A stretch of DNA of 64,000 nt from Anaeromusa acidaminophila DSM 3853 (GTDB lineage Bacteria; Bacillota; Negativicutes; Anaeromusales; Anaeromusaceae): positions 124,001 through 188,000 of the forward strand of contig NZ_KB894582.1 in the NCBI RefSeq assembly GCF_000374545.1, in the 5' to 3' direction. Numbering within the stretch: the stretch's first letter is position 1; every line of letters begins with the position of its first letter. Positions 27,312 to 35,291 of the stretch are shown here, piece by piece. Both the position numbers and the translations under genes were made by a program. The notes under the pieces were generated by a model that ran no database searches, was not told the origin of the DNA, and worked only from the letters and a program-made list of their open reading frames with translations.

Positions 27312-27801
27312 GCTTCCCATCATCTTTGTGCCTCAATTGGAACCGAAGGGGCAGCGGACGCTAGAAGGAATGCTGAAATTTATCCTGACCGTTATTTTCA
27401 TCTTGATTTTAGCGGTTCTTACGCTTGCGCTGTGGATTGCTTCCGGATTTCATGTGCAGGAGCAGGTTTTGGCGGACGCCTATATCAAGAGGTCCTGGGG
27501 GATGTTGTTTACAGTGGGGTGGGTTGCCTTAGCGGCGTTTCTGATTATGCTGGTTTGGCAGCAATACAATCTGCGTGTTTTTGGCAAACGAACGAGGCGG
27601 CAGTTTCCACCGCCTGTAGGTCCTGCGGAAGTGGCAAGGATGCTGCAAATTTCGGAGGAAACCGTGATTCATGCGCAAGAGCTGCGTATTGGAGTGTTTC
27701 ATGTAGAAGACGGCAAGCGAATATTGTGCGATGATGAATTTGTGTGCACGTCCTTAGAGAGTGTGACTACTATGGAAGAACCGAAAAAAAGCGGCGAATA
27801 G
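27292..27801 (+). CDS. pgaD: PgaD-like PNAG synthase accessory protein
   Basis: This 169-residue protein has two TM helices (about 30-52 and 68-90), then QQYNLRVFGKRTRRQ and a cytoplasmic region with EVARMLQISEETVIHAQELR. This matches the layout of PgaD, the partner that stabilises and regulates PgaC, in some species through shared c-di-GMP binding. It closes the pga operon; its stop codon lies within the terminator hairpin. Confidence 0.82.
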   Translation: MMRSKNELPIIFVPQLEPKGQRTLEGMLKFILTVIFILILAVLTLALWIASGFHVQEQVLADAYIKRSWGMLFTVGWVALAAFLIMLVWQQYNLRVFGKRTRRQFPPPVGPAEVARMLQISEETVIHAQELRIGVFHVEDGKRILCDDEFVCTSLESVTTMEEPKKSGE

Positions 27802-27812
27802 CCGCTTTTTTT
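27784..27812 (+). terminator. pga operon terminator overlapping the pgaD stop
   Basis: Stem AAAAAAAGCGGC / GCCGCTTTTTTT with loop GAATA that contains the TAG stop of pgaD, so terminator and coding end are fused. Confidence 0.85.
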
Positions 27813-27963
27813 ATTTCTCCTAAAAGTAGTAAGATGAATTATTCTATTGATGAAAATGATAAAATAATGGTGTAAAAAACATAAAAGCGTAACAATGAAG
27901 CGTTGGTCCTGGGACTTAAAGCTTAAAAAAGCGTGTAAAATAATGGATTTGTTTGGCGCTATT

Positions 27964-27972
27964 TGGTATAAT
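27964..27972 (+). promoter_or_regulatory. extended -10 promoter for the pel-like operon
   Basis: TGGTATAAT is an extended -10 (TGnTATAAT). The -35 at 17-bp spacing (TGGATT) is weak, as is usual for this promoter class. It lies about 100 nt upstream of the first pel gene. The rest of 27813-28069 holds only the leader hairpin. Confidence 0.5.
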
Positions 27973-27991
27973 CGGTCTTGTCGTTGTGCCG

Positions 27992-28033
27992 TGTCCGCTG
28001 GATGTAGATTTACGTTAGGGACATTTTTTTTTT
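27992..28033 (+). promoter_or_regulatory. terminator-like hairpin in the pel leader
   Basis: TGTCC (27992-27996) pairs with GGACA (28019-28023), with further pairs inside, and is followed by ten Ts (28024-28033). It lies between the promoter and the first start codon, so it could attenuate the operon. I see no known riboswitch fold before it, and no c-di-GMP aptamer motif. Confidence 0.45.
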
Positions 28034-28069
28034 GCTGAAATGGTGCTTGTAACGAGAGGATGGGATCGT

Positions 28070-29056
28070 TTGAAGAAAAAGACAGGATTGGCGTTATGCT
28101 TGGCAATGATTTTTTTGTTAAGTTTTGCGACGTATGGAGAAGTGAAAGATCACTCACAGAGTTTGTCGCCTCGGCAGGAAATGATTAAGCTTGTTCAGGA
28201 ACTGCGGCAGTATGCGCGGGCGCAGAAAAGCGATTTTGTGTGTATTGGCAATAATGGCTTAGAATTGATGATGGAAAAGGACGAATTGGTTTCTGAAAAT
28301 GAGCTTTCGGGCATGCTGGCAGGTTTTGACGGTATGTTGCTGGAGTCCTTTTTTTATGGTTCGGATATGGAAAGCAACAAGAGAACGCCGCTGGAGCATC
28401 GTATGTACTTGATGGATGCGCTTAAACGTTTCCAAGGAGCGGGCAAGCCGGTTTTCAACATTGAATATGCGAATGACCCTGAGATTATGGGAAGCGCTTA
28501 TCGCCAAAGTCAGCGTGCCGGGCTGATTCCTCTTGCTGCGGATCGGAGAGAATTGAACAATATTCCTCAATATCCCGCTACCGTTTGGGAAGAAAACGCA
28601 TCGCCGATTACCAAGCTGGGGGAGGCGCGCAATTTCCTGGCATTATTTAATCCAGATCGATTTGAAACAAAAGAAGAATATTTACAGGCTTTAGAACGTT
28701 CGCGCTATGATGTATTGATTATAGATGCTGAATATCAGGGGGAATGGCTGGAGCCGGCAGATGTAGCCCGCCTTCAGCGCAAGCCAAACGGCGTTAGACG
28801 CTTAGTGCTTTCCTATTTTAGTATCGGAGAAGCGGAATCATACCGTGCCTATTGGAAGGAAGAATGGAATAAAAAGCCGCCAGCTTGGATTGTGGAGCTT
28901 AACCAAGATTGGGAGCACAATTATCGTGTAAAGTACTGGGCTCCAGAATGGAAGCAGATTTTATACGGAAGTCCGTCAGCGCAGTTGGATCGTATTTTGC
29001 AGGCAGGCTTTGACGGCGTCTTTTTGGATGTAGTAGATGTATATCAATATTTGTAA
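28070..29056 (+). CDS. exported TM1410/GH114-type glycosidase of the pel-like operon
   Basis: This 328-residue protein has an N-terminal signal peptide. The start is TTG at 28070, 8 nt after GAGAGGA. It resembles the TM1410/endo-polygalactosaminidase-like TIM barrels: FVCIGNNGLELM, FDGMLLESFFYG, DVLIIDAEYQGEWLEP, RRLVLSYFSIGEAESYR and the end GFDGVFLDVVDVY. In P. aeruginosa PelA a glycosidase domain of this kind is fused to the deacetylase; here it is a separate first gene, and the deacetylase lies at 32026. It probably trims Pel-like polymer outside the cytoplasm (inference). Confidence 0.8.
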   Translation: MKKKTGLALCLAMIFLLSFATYGEVKDHSQSLSPRQEMIKLVQELRQYARAQKSDFVCIGNNGLELMMEKDELVSENELSGMLAGFDGMLLESFFYGSDMESNKRTPLEHRMYLMDALKRFQGAGKPVFNIEYANDPEIMGSAYRQSQRAGLIPLAADRRELNNIPQYPATVWEENASPITKLGEARNFLALFNPDRFETKEEYLQALERSRYDVLIIDAEYQGEWLEPADVARLQRKPNGVRRLVLSYFSIGEAESYRAYWKEEWNKKPPAWIVELNQDWEHNYRVKYWAPEWKQILYGSPSAQLDRILQAGFDGVFLDVVDVYQYL

Positions 29057-29080
29057 TAGAAAACACGAGGAGGTGAGCAT

Positions 29081-31147
29081 GTGAAGGTTTTAGTAGTAGG
29101 GAAGCAAGACGTAGTAATTGATTCGTTACTGGTTCGCTTGCGAAAAGAAGGCAACGAGGTATCTTGGAGTCCATTAGAAAGCAACCTAAGCTACGGGGGG
29201 GCTTGCAACCTGGAAGCGCTGCTGGCGCTGCATAAGCCGGAGTGTTTAATATATCGGCCCTTTGGGGACGGGAATTTACAGGGGCTGGAGGGGGAAAATG
29301 CGGTAAGTTTGCTGGGGCAATTGCTTTTGTACGCTGAGAGACAAGGCGTATCGCGTTTTTTCTTGCTTTCTTCTTCACGGATCTTTGGGGTTGCAGGAAA
29401 ACGTCTTTGGGAGTCATCGCAAGTCGTATGCCCCGAAGGAGACCAAGCGGCTGTTCTTTCAGCGATGGAGCGCTTGCTTCTATGTTGGCCAAAGGAAAAA
29501 GGGCTAAACACCTGCGTTGTTAGAATCCCGCTGGTATATGGAGAGGCGCAGAGTATAGAGGAGAAAGCATTATTCTTGCGGCGGCTTCAAGCGGCAAGAA
29601 AGACAACGACTGTAGTGGGCGGCGATTATTTGCACGCAGGCGACGCGGCAGACGGGATAGAACGTCTTTTGCGAAGCGCCCAAGATCTGCATATTGTACA
29701 TTTGGCTGCAGTAGAGCCTGTGTCGATAGAGCTGGTGATGAAATGTCTTAATGCAACCCCGTGGCCGGAAATAGAGAAGGAAGAGATAGTAGGCTGGCCT
29801 TCTTTGGCAGTGTCGGAAGAGGTCGAAGCATTGCAAACGTGGCGACCGCGTTATTCCCTGAAAAGTGATTTAAGCGAGTGGAGCATACCAGGAGCCGAGG
29901 CGTCGCGCAATAGGGGCGCGGGATCTTGGCGGAGCTGGCTGGCACAAAAAAAGCCGTACTTAGAAAACGCTACTTTGTTCGCTTTGCTGGCGGCATTCAG
30001 CTTTGCTAATTCGTTTGGCGGTTTGATTGATTTGCGCTTGGGTGTAGATTATAACTTTCTTTATATTGCCCTTATGGGGCTTTTGTACGGGAAAAAGCAA
30101 GCTTTGCCGGCGGGAGCCTTGGCTGCGGCCTTATTCATATTTCATTTGCAGTTGCGCGGGATGGACGTATTAACGGGTTTATACCAAATGGAGTATTTAG
30201 TGCATCTGACATTGTATTTGCTGGTAGCGATTGTGACAGGTTATGTTACTGATAACGCCAAGCGTCTTACGGAAGACCAAACTTTGACGATGCAAAATCT
30301 GCAACATCGCTATGAAGATTTACGCAATCTTTATGGAGAAAGCCTGCGCCTTAAGGATAGTTTAGCAGCGCGTATCGTTAATGCCAATGACAGCCTAAAT
30401 CAGATTTATGACGTGGTTCGCAGTTTGGACAGTGTACGTCATGAAGAAGTGTACACAGAAGCAGTAGAGGTAGTGGGACGTATTTTACAGATACCGGCTG
30501 TTGCTCTATATACAGTAAATGCCGAAAGCACCTATTTGCGGTTGCGTGTGAGAAGCCATGCTTGCGCGCAGTCTATAAAAAACTCTCTTCGTATTACGGA
30601 CATGCCTCATTGCAAGACCTTAATGGAGGAACGGCAAGTTTGCGTTAACCGGCAGCCTGCTGAAGGGGAACCGGTTTTTGCGGCGCCTATTTCGTACCAT
30701 GGACGCGTGGTGGCGGTATTGCATTTATACGGGGCGACGTTTGAAAAAATGTCATATTATCATGCGGATTTACTGCGTGTAGTGGCGTTGATGGTTTCGG
30801 ATGTTCTTGGACGCGCCTATGAATATGACCAACTGCAGCAAGATCAGCGCTATATTGAGGGAACCAGCATGCTTCAAGCGGAAGAGTTTGAAAAGGTGAA
30901 AGAGGAAATGCAGAATCGCCAGGAACGGTTTCTGCAGGACTATGCGCTGTTGGTGTTGTCTGGGGAGACGGAGCTGGAAAAACTTTGTAAGAAAGTATCG
31001 GCGTTGATACGTGCAGAGGACTATCTAGGGGTTGGACGAGACGGATCGGTGCAGTTGCTGCTGCCCAATACCTCCGCGGGCATGGCGGCGCAAGTTATGG
31101 ACAGACTTCGAGATGCGGGCTTTGTGGTTGAAGAAAGGGTGGCGTAA
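29081..31147 (+). CDS. pelD: PelD-like c-di-GMP receptor with extra degenerate SDR domain
   Basis: This 688-residue protein starts at GTG after AGGAGGTG. The N-terminal part (about 1-270) looks like an NAD-dependent epimerase/SDR fold (FFLLSSSRIFG, VVRIPLVYGE, YLHAGDAADGI), but the glycine-rich loop is altered and the YxxxK site is missing. About four TM helices (about 290-395), a GAF domain (about 430-570) and a degenerate GGDEF domain follow. In the last, RAEDYLGVGRDGSVQLLLP has RDGSV in place of GGDEF and RAED exactly five residues before it, the position of an RxxD I-site. PelD binds c-di-GMP and activates Pel synthesis in the inner membrane. The SDR extension is not part of standard PelD as I know it. 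Confidence 0.85.
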   Translation: MKVLVVGKQDVVIDSLLVRLRKEGNEVSWSPLESNLSYGGACNLEALLALHKPECLIYRPFGDGNLQGLEGENAVSLLGQLLLYAERQGVSRFFLLSSSRIFGVAGKRLWESSQVVCPEGDQAAVLSAMERLLLCWPKEKGLNTCVVRIPLVYGEAQSIEEKALFLRRLQAARKTTTVVGGDYLHAGDAADGIERLLRSAQDLHIVHLAAVEPVSIELVMKCLNATPWPEIEKEEIVGWPSLAVSEEVEALQTWRPRYSLKSDLSEWSIPGAEASRNRGAGSWRSWLAQKKPYLENATLFALLAAFSFANSFGGLIDLRLGVDYNFLYIALMGLLYGKKQALPAGALAAALFIFHLQLRGMDVLTGLYQMEYLVHLTLYLLVAIVTGYVTDNAKRLTEDQTLTMQNLQHRYEDLRNLYGESLRLKDSLAARIVNANDSLNQIYDVVRSLDSVRHEEVYTEAVEVVGRILQIPAVALYTVNAESTYLRLRVRSHACAQSIKNSLRITDMPHCKTLMEERQVCVNRQPAEGEPVFAAPISYHGRVVAVLHLYGATFEKMSYYHADLLRVVALMVSDVLGRAYEYDQLQQDQRYIEGTSMLQAEEFEKVKEEMQNRQERFLQDYALLVLSGETELEKLCKKVSALIRAEDYLGVGRDGSVQLLLPNTSAGMAAQVMDRLRDAGFVVEERVA

Positions 31148-31148
31148 T

Positions 31149-32036
31149 ATGACACTGGCAGCATGGTTGAGCGGACAAGCCTTATTGGCAGGAGGGTATT
31201 CGGTAGGAGCTAAGCTCATGCGCGGGGAACGAAGAGCTTGGGTACAGGGCTTGCTGATTTTGCTCTTGCCGGTATGGGGCTTGGTTTTAGTGGCGCTTTT
31301 GCATGGAAAAAAAAGCGGTAGCGACGAGCTGCCTGATTTATATGCAGGCTTTCGGAAACAGGTGCGCACTTTGCGGCGGCCAAGTCAAGAAGAATATCAG
31401 TTAATGCCTGTGGTCGATGTGCTGAAAGTGCAAAATTCCCGTGCGAAGCGGGGGTTAGTGGGGCATGCGGTACAAAAAGGATTGCTGCATAGCGCGCCGG
31501 TCTTGTCGGCGGCTGTTCGCGACTCCGATCAGGAGGTGGCCCATTACGCAGTGTCGGTATTGACTCATCGGCAAGCTCAAGTGGAACGCCAGCTTCGGCG
31601 AGCTAAAGACGGCATGAATATTGATGCGGATGCAGGTGCGGAGTGGGCGTTGCGGTATGTTGACTTAGCGGCTGAATACCGTCGAATTGCAGTGCTGGAT
31701 GAAAATGCGCAACATATTTTCTTTCGCGAGTACCTGGGTGTGTTGGAACAGGTGTTGGCTCAAAAGAAAGAAGTTTGGTATTTCGAAGAAGCAATGGATG
31801 TTTTGGAAGCGATGGGAGATGTGCCAGGGGCCTTGGCAATAGGGACAGAGTTTCAAGAAACCTTTCCTAGCCGCGAAGAGCCGTATTTTCGTCTGTTGTC
31901 CTTGCAGCATCAACAAGGACGGTACCAGGAGTTGCAAGAGACTCTAGAACGGATGAAAAAGCAGATTCCGCTCTTTTCGAAAGAAGCAGTTCGAGTGATC
32001 CGGTTTTGGCAGGGAGATGCTTCCTATGCATCATAA
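31149..32036 (+). CDS. pelE: PelE-like membrane/TPR protein
   Basis: This 295-residue protein begins with two hydrophobic segments (about 5-20 and 30-50). A long helical soluble part follows, with TPR-like pairs such as YFEEAMDVLEAMGDVPGALA and FRLLSLQHQQGRYQELQETL. PelE has this layout and forms the inner-membrane synthase complex with PelD, PelF and PelG. The ATG at 31149 begins one base after the pelD stop. It overlaps the next gene by 11 nt. Confidence 0.8.
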   Translation: MTLAAWLSGQALLAGGYSVGAKLMRGERRAWVQGLLILLLPVWGLVLVALLHGKKSGSDELPDLYAGFRKQVRTLRRPSQEEYQLMPVVDVLKVQNSRAKRGLVGHAVQKGLLHSAPVLSAAVRDSDQEVAHYAVSVLTHRQAQVERQLRRAKDGMNIDADAGAEWALRYVDLAAEYRRIAVLDENAQHIFFREYLGVLEQVLAQKKEVWYFEEAMDVLEAMGDVPGALAIGTEFQETFPSREEPYFRLLSLQHQQGRYQELQETLERMKKQIPLFSKEAVRVIRFWQGDASYAS

Positions 32037-33858
32037 GAGTATTTATTTTGTATTAGGATTAGTGTTGTTTTTAGGATTGCTTTTTCAATATAATCGGCAA
32101 GATGGTTTTTTGCACTTGTTGAAAAATACTAACGATCTAGTTTTAAGGCCGGTGCAGGATGCCCCGGCAGATGTTAAAAATCTGGCGGAAGAAACCTTGC
32201 TGCTTGTGTACGACCCGTTGGATGGCGATAGCTTGCGTATTCGGGCGAACGTGGAACGGACACTTCGTTACATGCATAAAGCCGTACGGCCGGTGTCGGT
32301 GCAGGGAGCAAGTTCTTTCGAAGGCTATAGCGGTGTAATTGTAACGGCTTCACGGTTAGATCGGATTGTCGGCAGCGCTGCTTTGCGGCAATATGTACAG
32401 CAAGGAGGCTCGTTATACGTCCTTGCAAGTCCGGCGCTGGAAGCGGTTTCGCCGGAATGGGCTGAACTGCTTGGTTGGCAGAGTGTTGATGAACAAGAAT
32501 CTTCTTATGGTCTGAAGATGGAAAGCGATCTGCTTTTGGGAGCGAAGGGGTTGGAGCTGTCGGAGGATGATATGGTCAACTCCTCGCTGCACGGTGAACT
32601 TCGCTCTGGAGTCAAAGTTCACGCCAAGTCCCAAGATGAAGTACCGCTATTATGGGAACATCCTTACGGGCAGGGACGCGTAGCGGTATGTAACGGCAAT
32701 CTTTTAAGCAGCAAGGAAAATCGCGGCGTTATTGCCGGCCTTCTCTCACTGGGCAAGGAGCCTTTCTTGTATCCAGTGGCGGGAATTCGTATGGTACATA
32801 TTGATGATTTTCCTGCGCCAGTACCGAATGAAAAGCATGAAAAAATTTATCAGGAATACCGCTTGGAAATGCCTGACTTTTATCGTCAAATTTGGTGGCC
32901 GGATATGCTAAAAGCGGCAGAACGCTATGATATCAAATATACTGGACTAATTATCGAATCCTATAATAAGCAAATCTCTGGGCCATTTTCGCCGGAAAAA
33001 GGCGATGGGGCTACGCGGAATAACCTGGTTATCTACGGGCGCGAATTGTTGCGTCATGGCGGTGAATTGGGGATTCATGGCTACAACCACCAGCCGCTGG
33101 TGTTAAGCCACCAGCAAAAACATATGCGCGGTTTTTATGAGACCTGGCCTGGGCAAGAGCCTATGGCTGAAAGCCTGCGCGAGTTGAAACGCTATGTGGC
33201 GGAAGCGTATCCAGATTATCAGTTGCGCGTCTATGTGCCGCCGTCCAATATTTTGGGGCCTGAAGGAAGAGCGGCGGTGAAAGAAGTCTTTCCTGATTTG
33301 CATATTGTTGCAGCTATTTTTTCAGCCTCGGATGACCCTGAGGCTGCGGATAGCTATTTGCAAGAATTTGAACGAGGACCGGACGGTATTTTGAACATGC
33401 CTCGCATCAGTGCGGATTATGTAGTTCCGGATTATAACCGCTGGAGTCTCATTAACGCCATCAATTATTTGGGGATTTTTTCGCACTTTATTCATCCAGA
33501 CAATATTTATTATGAAGAAAACGGCCAAAGAAGCTGGCGGGAGATGTATGAGGGCCTGGACGGCTTGTTGCGCATGGTGCATGATCAATATGGCTGGTTG
33601 CGCAGTTGTACGATGTCCCAGGGGGGAGAGCTGGTCGATGATTACCTGAATCTCAACTATCGCGTACAGCGCGAACCGGAGAGAATTCGACTGCATGCCT
33701 GGGGCTTTCGTCAAGATGCATTCTTTGTGCTGCGCAGTCGGCAAAACGTGAAATACGCAGAGGGAGCCCAGGTGCAAAAAATCGGTGACCAAGCATATCT
33801 GGTTAAGCTGCAGCGTCCTGAAGCGCTTATTTATCTTGCGGCGGAGGCAACACAATGA
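32026..33858 (+). CDS. pelA: PelA-like polysaccharide deacetylase (DUF2194 type)
   Basis: This 610-residue protein has an N-terminal signal anchor (about 4-22). It has a flavodoxin-like region (about 45-240, GGSLYVLASPALEAV) and a deacetylase domain (about 250-540) with VHIDDFPAPVP, ELGIHGYNH and HFIHPDN supplying the Asp-His-His metal site, then a beta-rich end. In Pel systems the deacetylase part of PelA partly deacetylates the GalNAc-rich polymer. Here the glycosidase part is a separate gene (28070). The ATG at 32026 is preferred over 32017, as GGGAG lies at the right distance. It overlaps pelF by 4 nt. Confidence 0.85.
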   Translation: MHHKSIYFVLGLVLFLGLLFQYNRQDGFLHLLKNTNDLVLRPVQDAPADVKNLAEETLLLVYDPLDGDSLRIRANVERTLRYMHKAVRPVSVQGASSFEGYSGVIVTASRLDRIVGSAALRQYVQQGGSLYVLASPALEAVSPEWAELLGWQSVDEQESSYGLKMESDLLLGAKGLELSEDDMVNSSLHGELRSGVKVHAKSQDEVPLLWEHPYGQGRVAVCNGNLLSSKENRGVIAGLLSLGKEPFLYPVAGIRMVHIDDFPAPVPNEKHEKIYQEYRLEMPDFYRQIWWPDMLKAAERYDIKYTGLIIESYNKQISGPFSPEKGDGATRNNLVIYGRELLRHGGELGIHGYNHQPLVLSHQQKHMRGFYETWPGQEPMAESLRELKRYVAEAYPDYQLRVYVPPSNILGPEGRAAVKEVFPDLHIVAAIFSASDDPEAADSYLQEFERGPDGILNMPRISADYVVPDYNRWSLINAINYLGIFSHFIHPDNIYYEENGQRSWREMYEGLDGLLRMVHDQYGWLRSCTMSQGGELVDDYLNLNYRVQREPERIRLHAWGFRQDAFFVLRSRQNVKYAEGAQVQKIGDQAYLVKLQRPEALIYLAAEATQ

Positions 33859-35291
33859 AGATTTGTATGGTTGTGGAAGGCAGCTATCCCTATGTAACTG
33901 GTGGTGTATCCTCCTGGTTGCAAATGTTGATTAGCTTGATGCCGGAACATGAGTTTATCGTTTATTCCGTTGCTGCGGAAGAAAAACAGCGTGGCTGTTT
34001 CAAATATGAAATTCCTGAAAATGTGATTGAGGTAAAAGAAGTCTTTTTGGACAGCATTTTGCATCAGTCTGTACAAGGCTTGGGAAAATGTGAATTGAGC
34101 CCGCAGGAAGCGGCAGCCTTTGAAGCATTGATTTGCGGTGAGAGAAATGTGCGGCTTCAAGAACTTCTTCCTCTTTTTCAGAGTGGGCGAGCTGGGAAAA
34201 AACGCAGCGGCATGGCGATGAATATTTTCATGAGTTTTTCTTTTTTTGACGTCGTGCAGCGCGCGTATCAACGCCAGTTTGGTCATCTCCCGTTTACGGA
34301 TTTCTTTTGGACCGTTCGTTCCATGCTGCTGCCCTTGCTCTATCTGCTAGAGCAGGATCTGCCGGAAGCGGATGTGTATCATAGTGTGGCGGCCGGTTAT
34401 GCAGGCGTGATTGCTATGGCGGGAGCGGCGCAGCACAAGAAACCTTTTTTGCTGACAGAGCATGGCATCTATGCAAGGGAACGCGAAGAGGAGATCATTC
34501 AAAGCTCTTGGGCGGGGGATGATTTTAAAGGACTTTGGATTAATTACTTTTACAGCTTGGCTAAACTATCATATCAAGAAGCCTCCAAGGTATTGACTCT
34601 ATTCCGGCAAAATGCGGAAATGGAAGCCTATTTAGGCTGTGATCCGGCTAAGATTGAAGTTGTTCCTAATGGCGTAAATGCGTCTCGCTTTGCGGGGACT
34701 CCTGGCAAAAGAGGTGATGGGCGGACGGTAGGAGCGATTGTCAGGGTAGTGCCGATTAAAGATATTATGACCATGCTGCGAGCCTTTGCTCTTGTGCGGA
34801 CAGAGTGCCCGGAAAGTCGCTTTTTTATCATCGGACCTATTGATGAGAACGAAGAGTATTTTGAAGAATGTCAAAATCTAGCGGACTCTCTCGGCTTGAG
34901 TGATGTGGTATTTACAGGAACTGTCGATGTGCGTGAATACTTGCCGAAGTTGGACTTGTTGATGCTTACCAGTATTAGTGAAGGCCAGCCGCTGGCCTTA
35001 TTGGAAGGCATGGCGGCCGGCAAGCCCTTTGTTTGTACCGATGTCGGCGCGTGCCGCGAACTTCTTTTGGGCGAAGACGGCTTTGGTCCGGCAGGGTATG
35101 TTGTGCCAATGTTGGATGCGCCCGCGTTGGCGCAGGGCGTAGTGAAGCTTTTGAGAGACCCGAAGCTGCGTGAAGAAATGGGAGAAAATGGGCGGCGGCG
35201 TGTTGGGGAACAATATACGCGCCAGCGTTTTATTGATCGATACCGTCAGGTGTATGAGGAGGTGGCAAGCGATGGCAGGAATCGGCTTTGA
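33855..35291 (+). CDS. pelF: PelF-like GT4 glycosyltransferase
   Basis: This 478-residue cytoplasmic glycosyltransferase starts KICMVVEGSYPYVTGGVSSW, the PelF hallmark. GT4 features are TEHGIYARERE, VVPNGVNASRF, DVVFTGTVDVREYLPKLDLL and the nucleotide-sugar site TSISEGQPLALLEGMAAGKP (E-x7-E). PelF polymerises Pel from UDP-sugar, mainly UDP-GalNAc. It is coupled to the gene before (ATGA) and overlaps pelG by 20 nt. Confidence 0.95.
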   Translation: MKICMVVEGSYPYVTGGVSSWLQMLISLMPEHEFIVYSVAAEEKQRGCFKYEIPENVIEVKEVFLDSILHQSVQGLGKCELSPQEAAAFEALICGERNVRLQELLPLFQSGRAGKKRSGMAMNIFMSFSFFDVVQRAYQRQFGHLPFTDFFWTVRSMLLPLLYLLEQDLPEADVYHSVAAGYAGVIAMAGAAQHKKPFLLTEHGIYAREREEEIIQSSWAGDDFKGLWINYFYSLAKLSYQEASKVLTLFRQNAEMEAYLGCDPAKIEVVPNGVNASRFAGTPGKRGDGRTVGAIVRVVPIKDIMTMLRAFALVRTECPESRFFIIGPIDENEEYFEECQNLADSLGLSDVVFTGTVDVREYLPKLDLLMLTSISEGQPLALLEGMAAGKPFVCTDVGACRELLLGEDGFGPAGYVVPMLDAPALAQGVVKLLRDPKLREEMGENGRRRVGEQYTRQRFIDRYRQVYEEVASDGRNRL

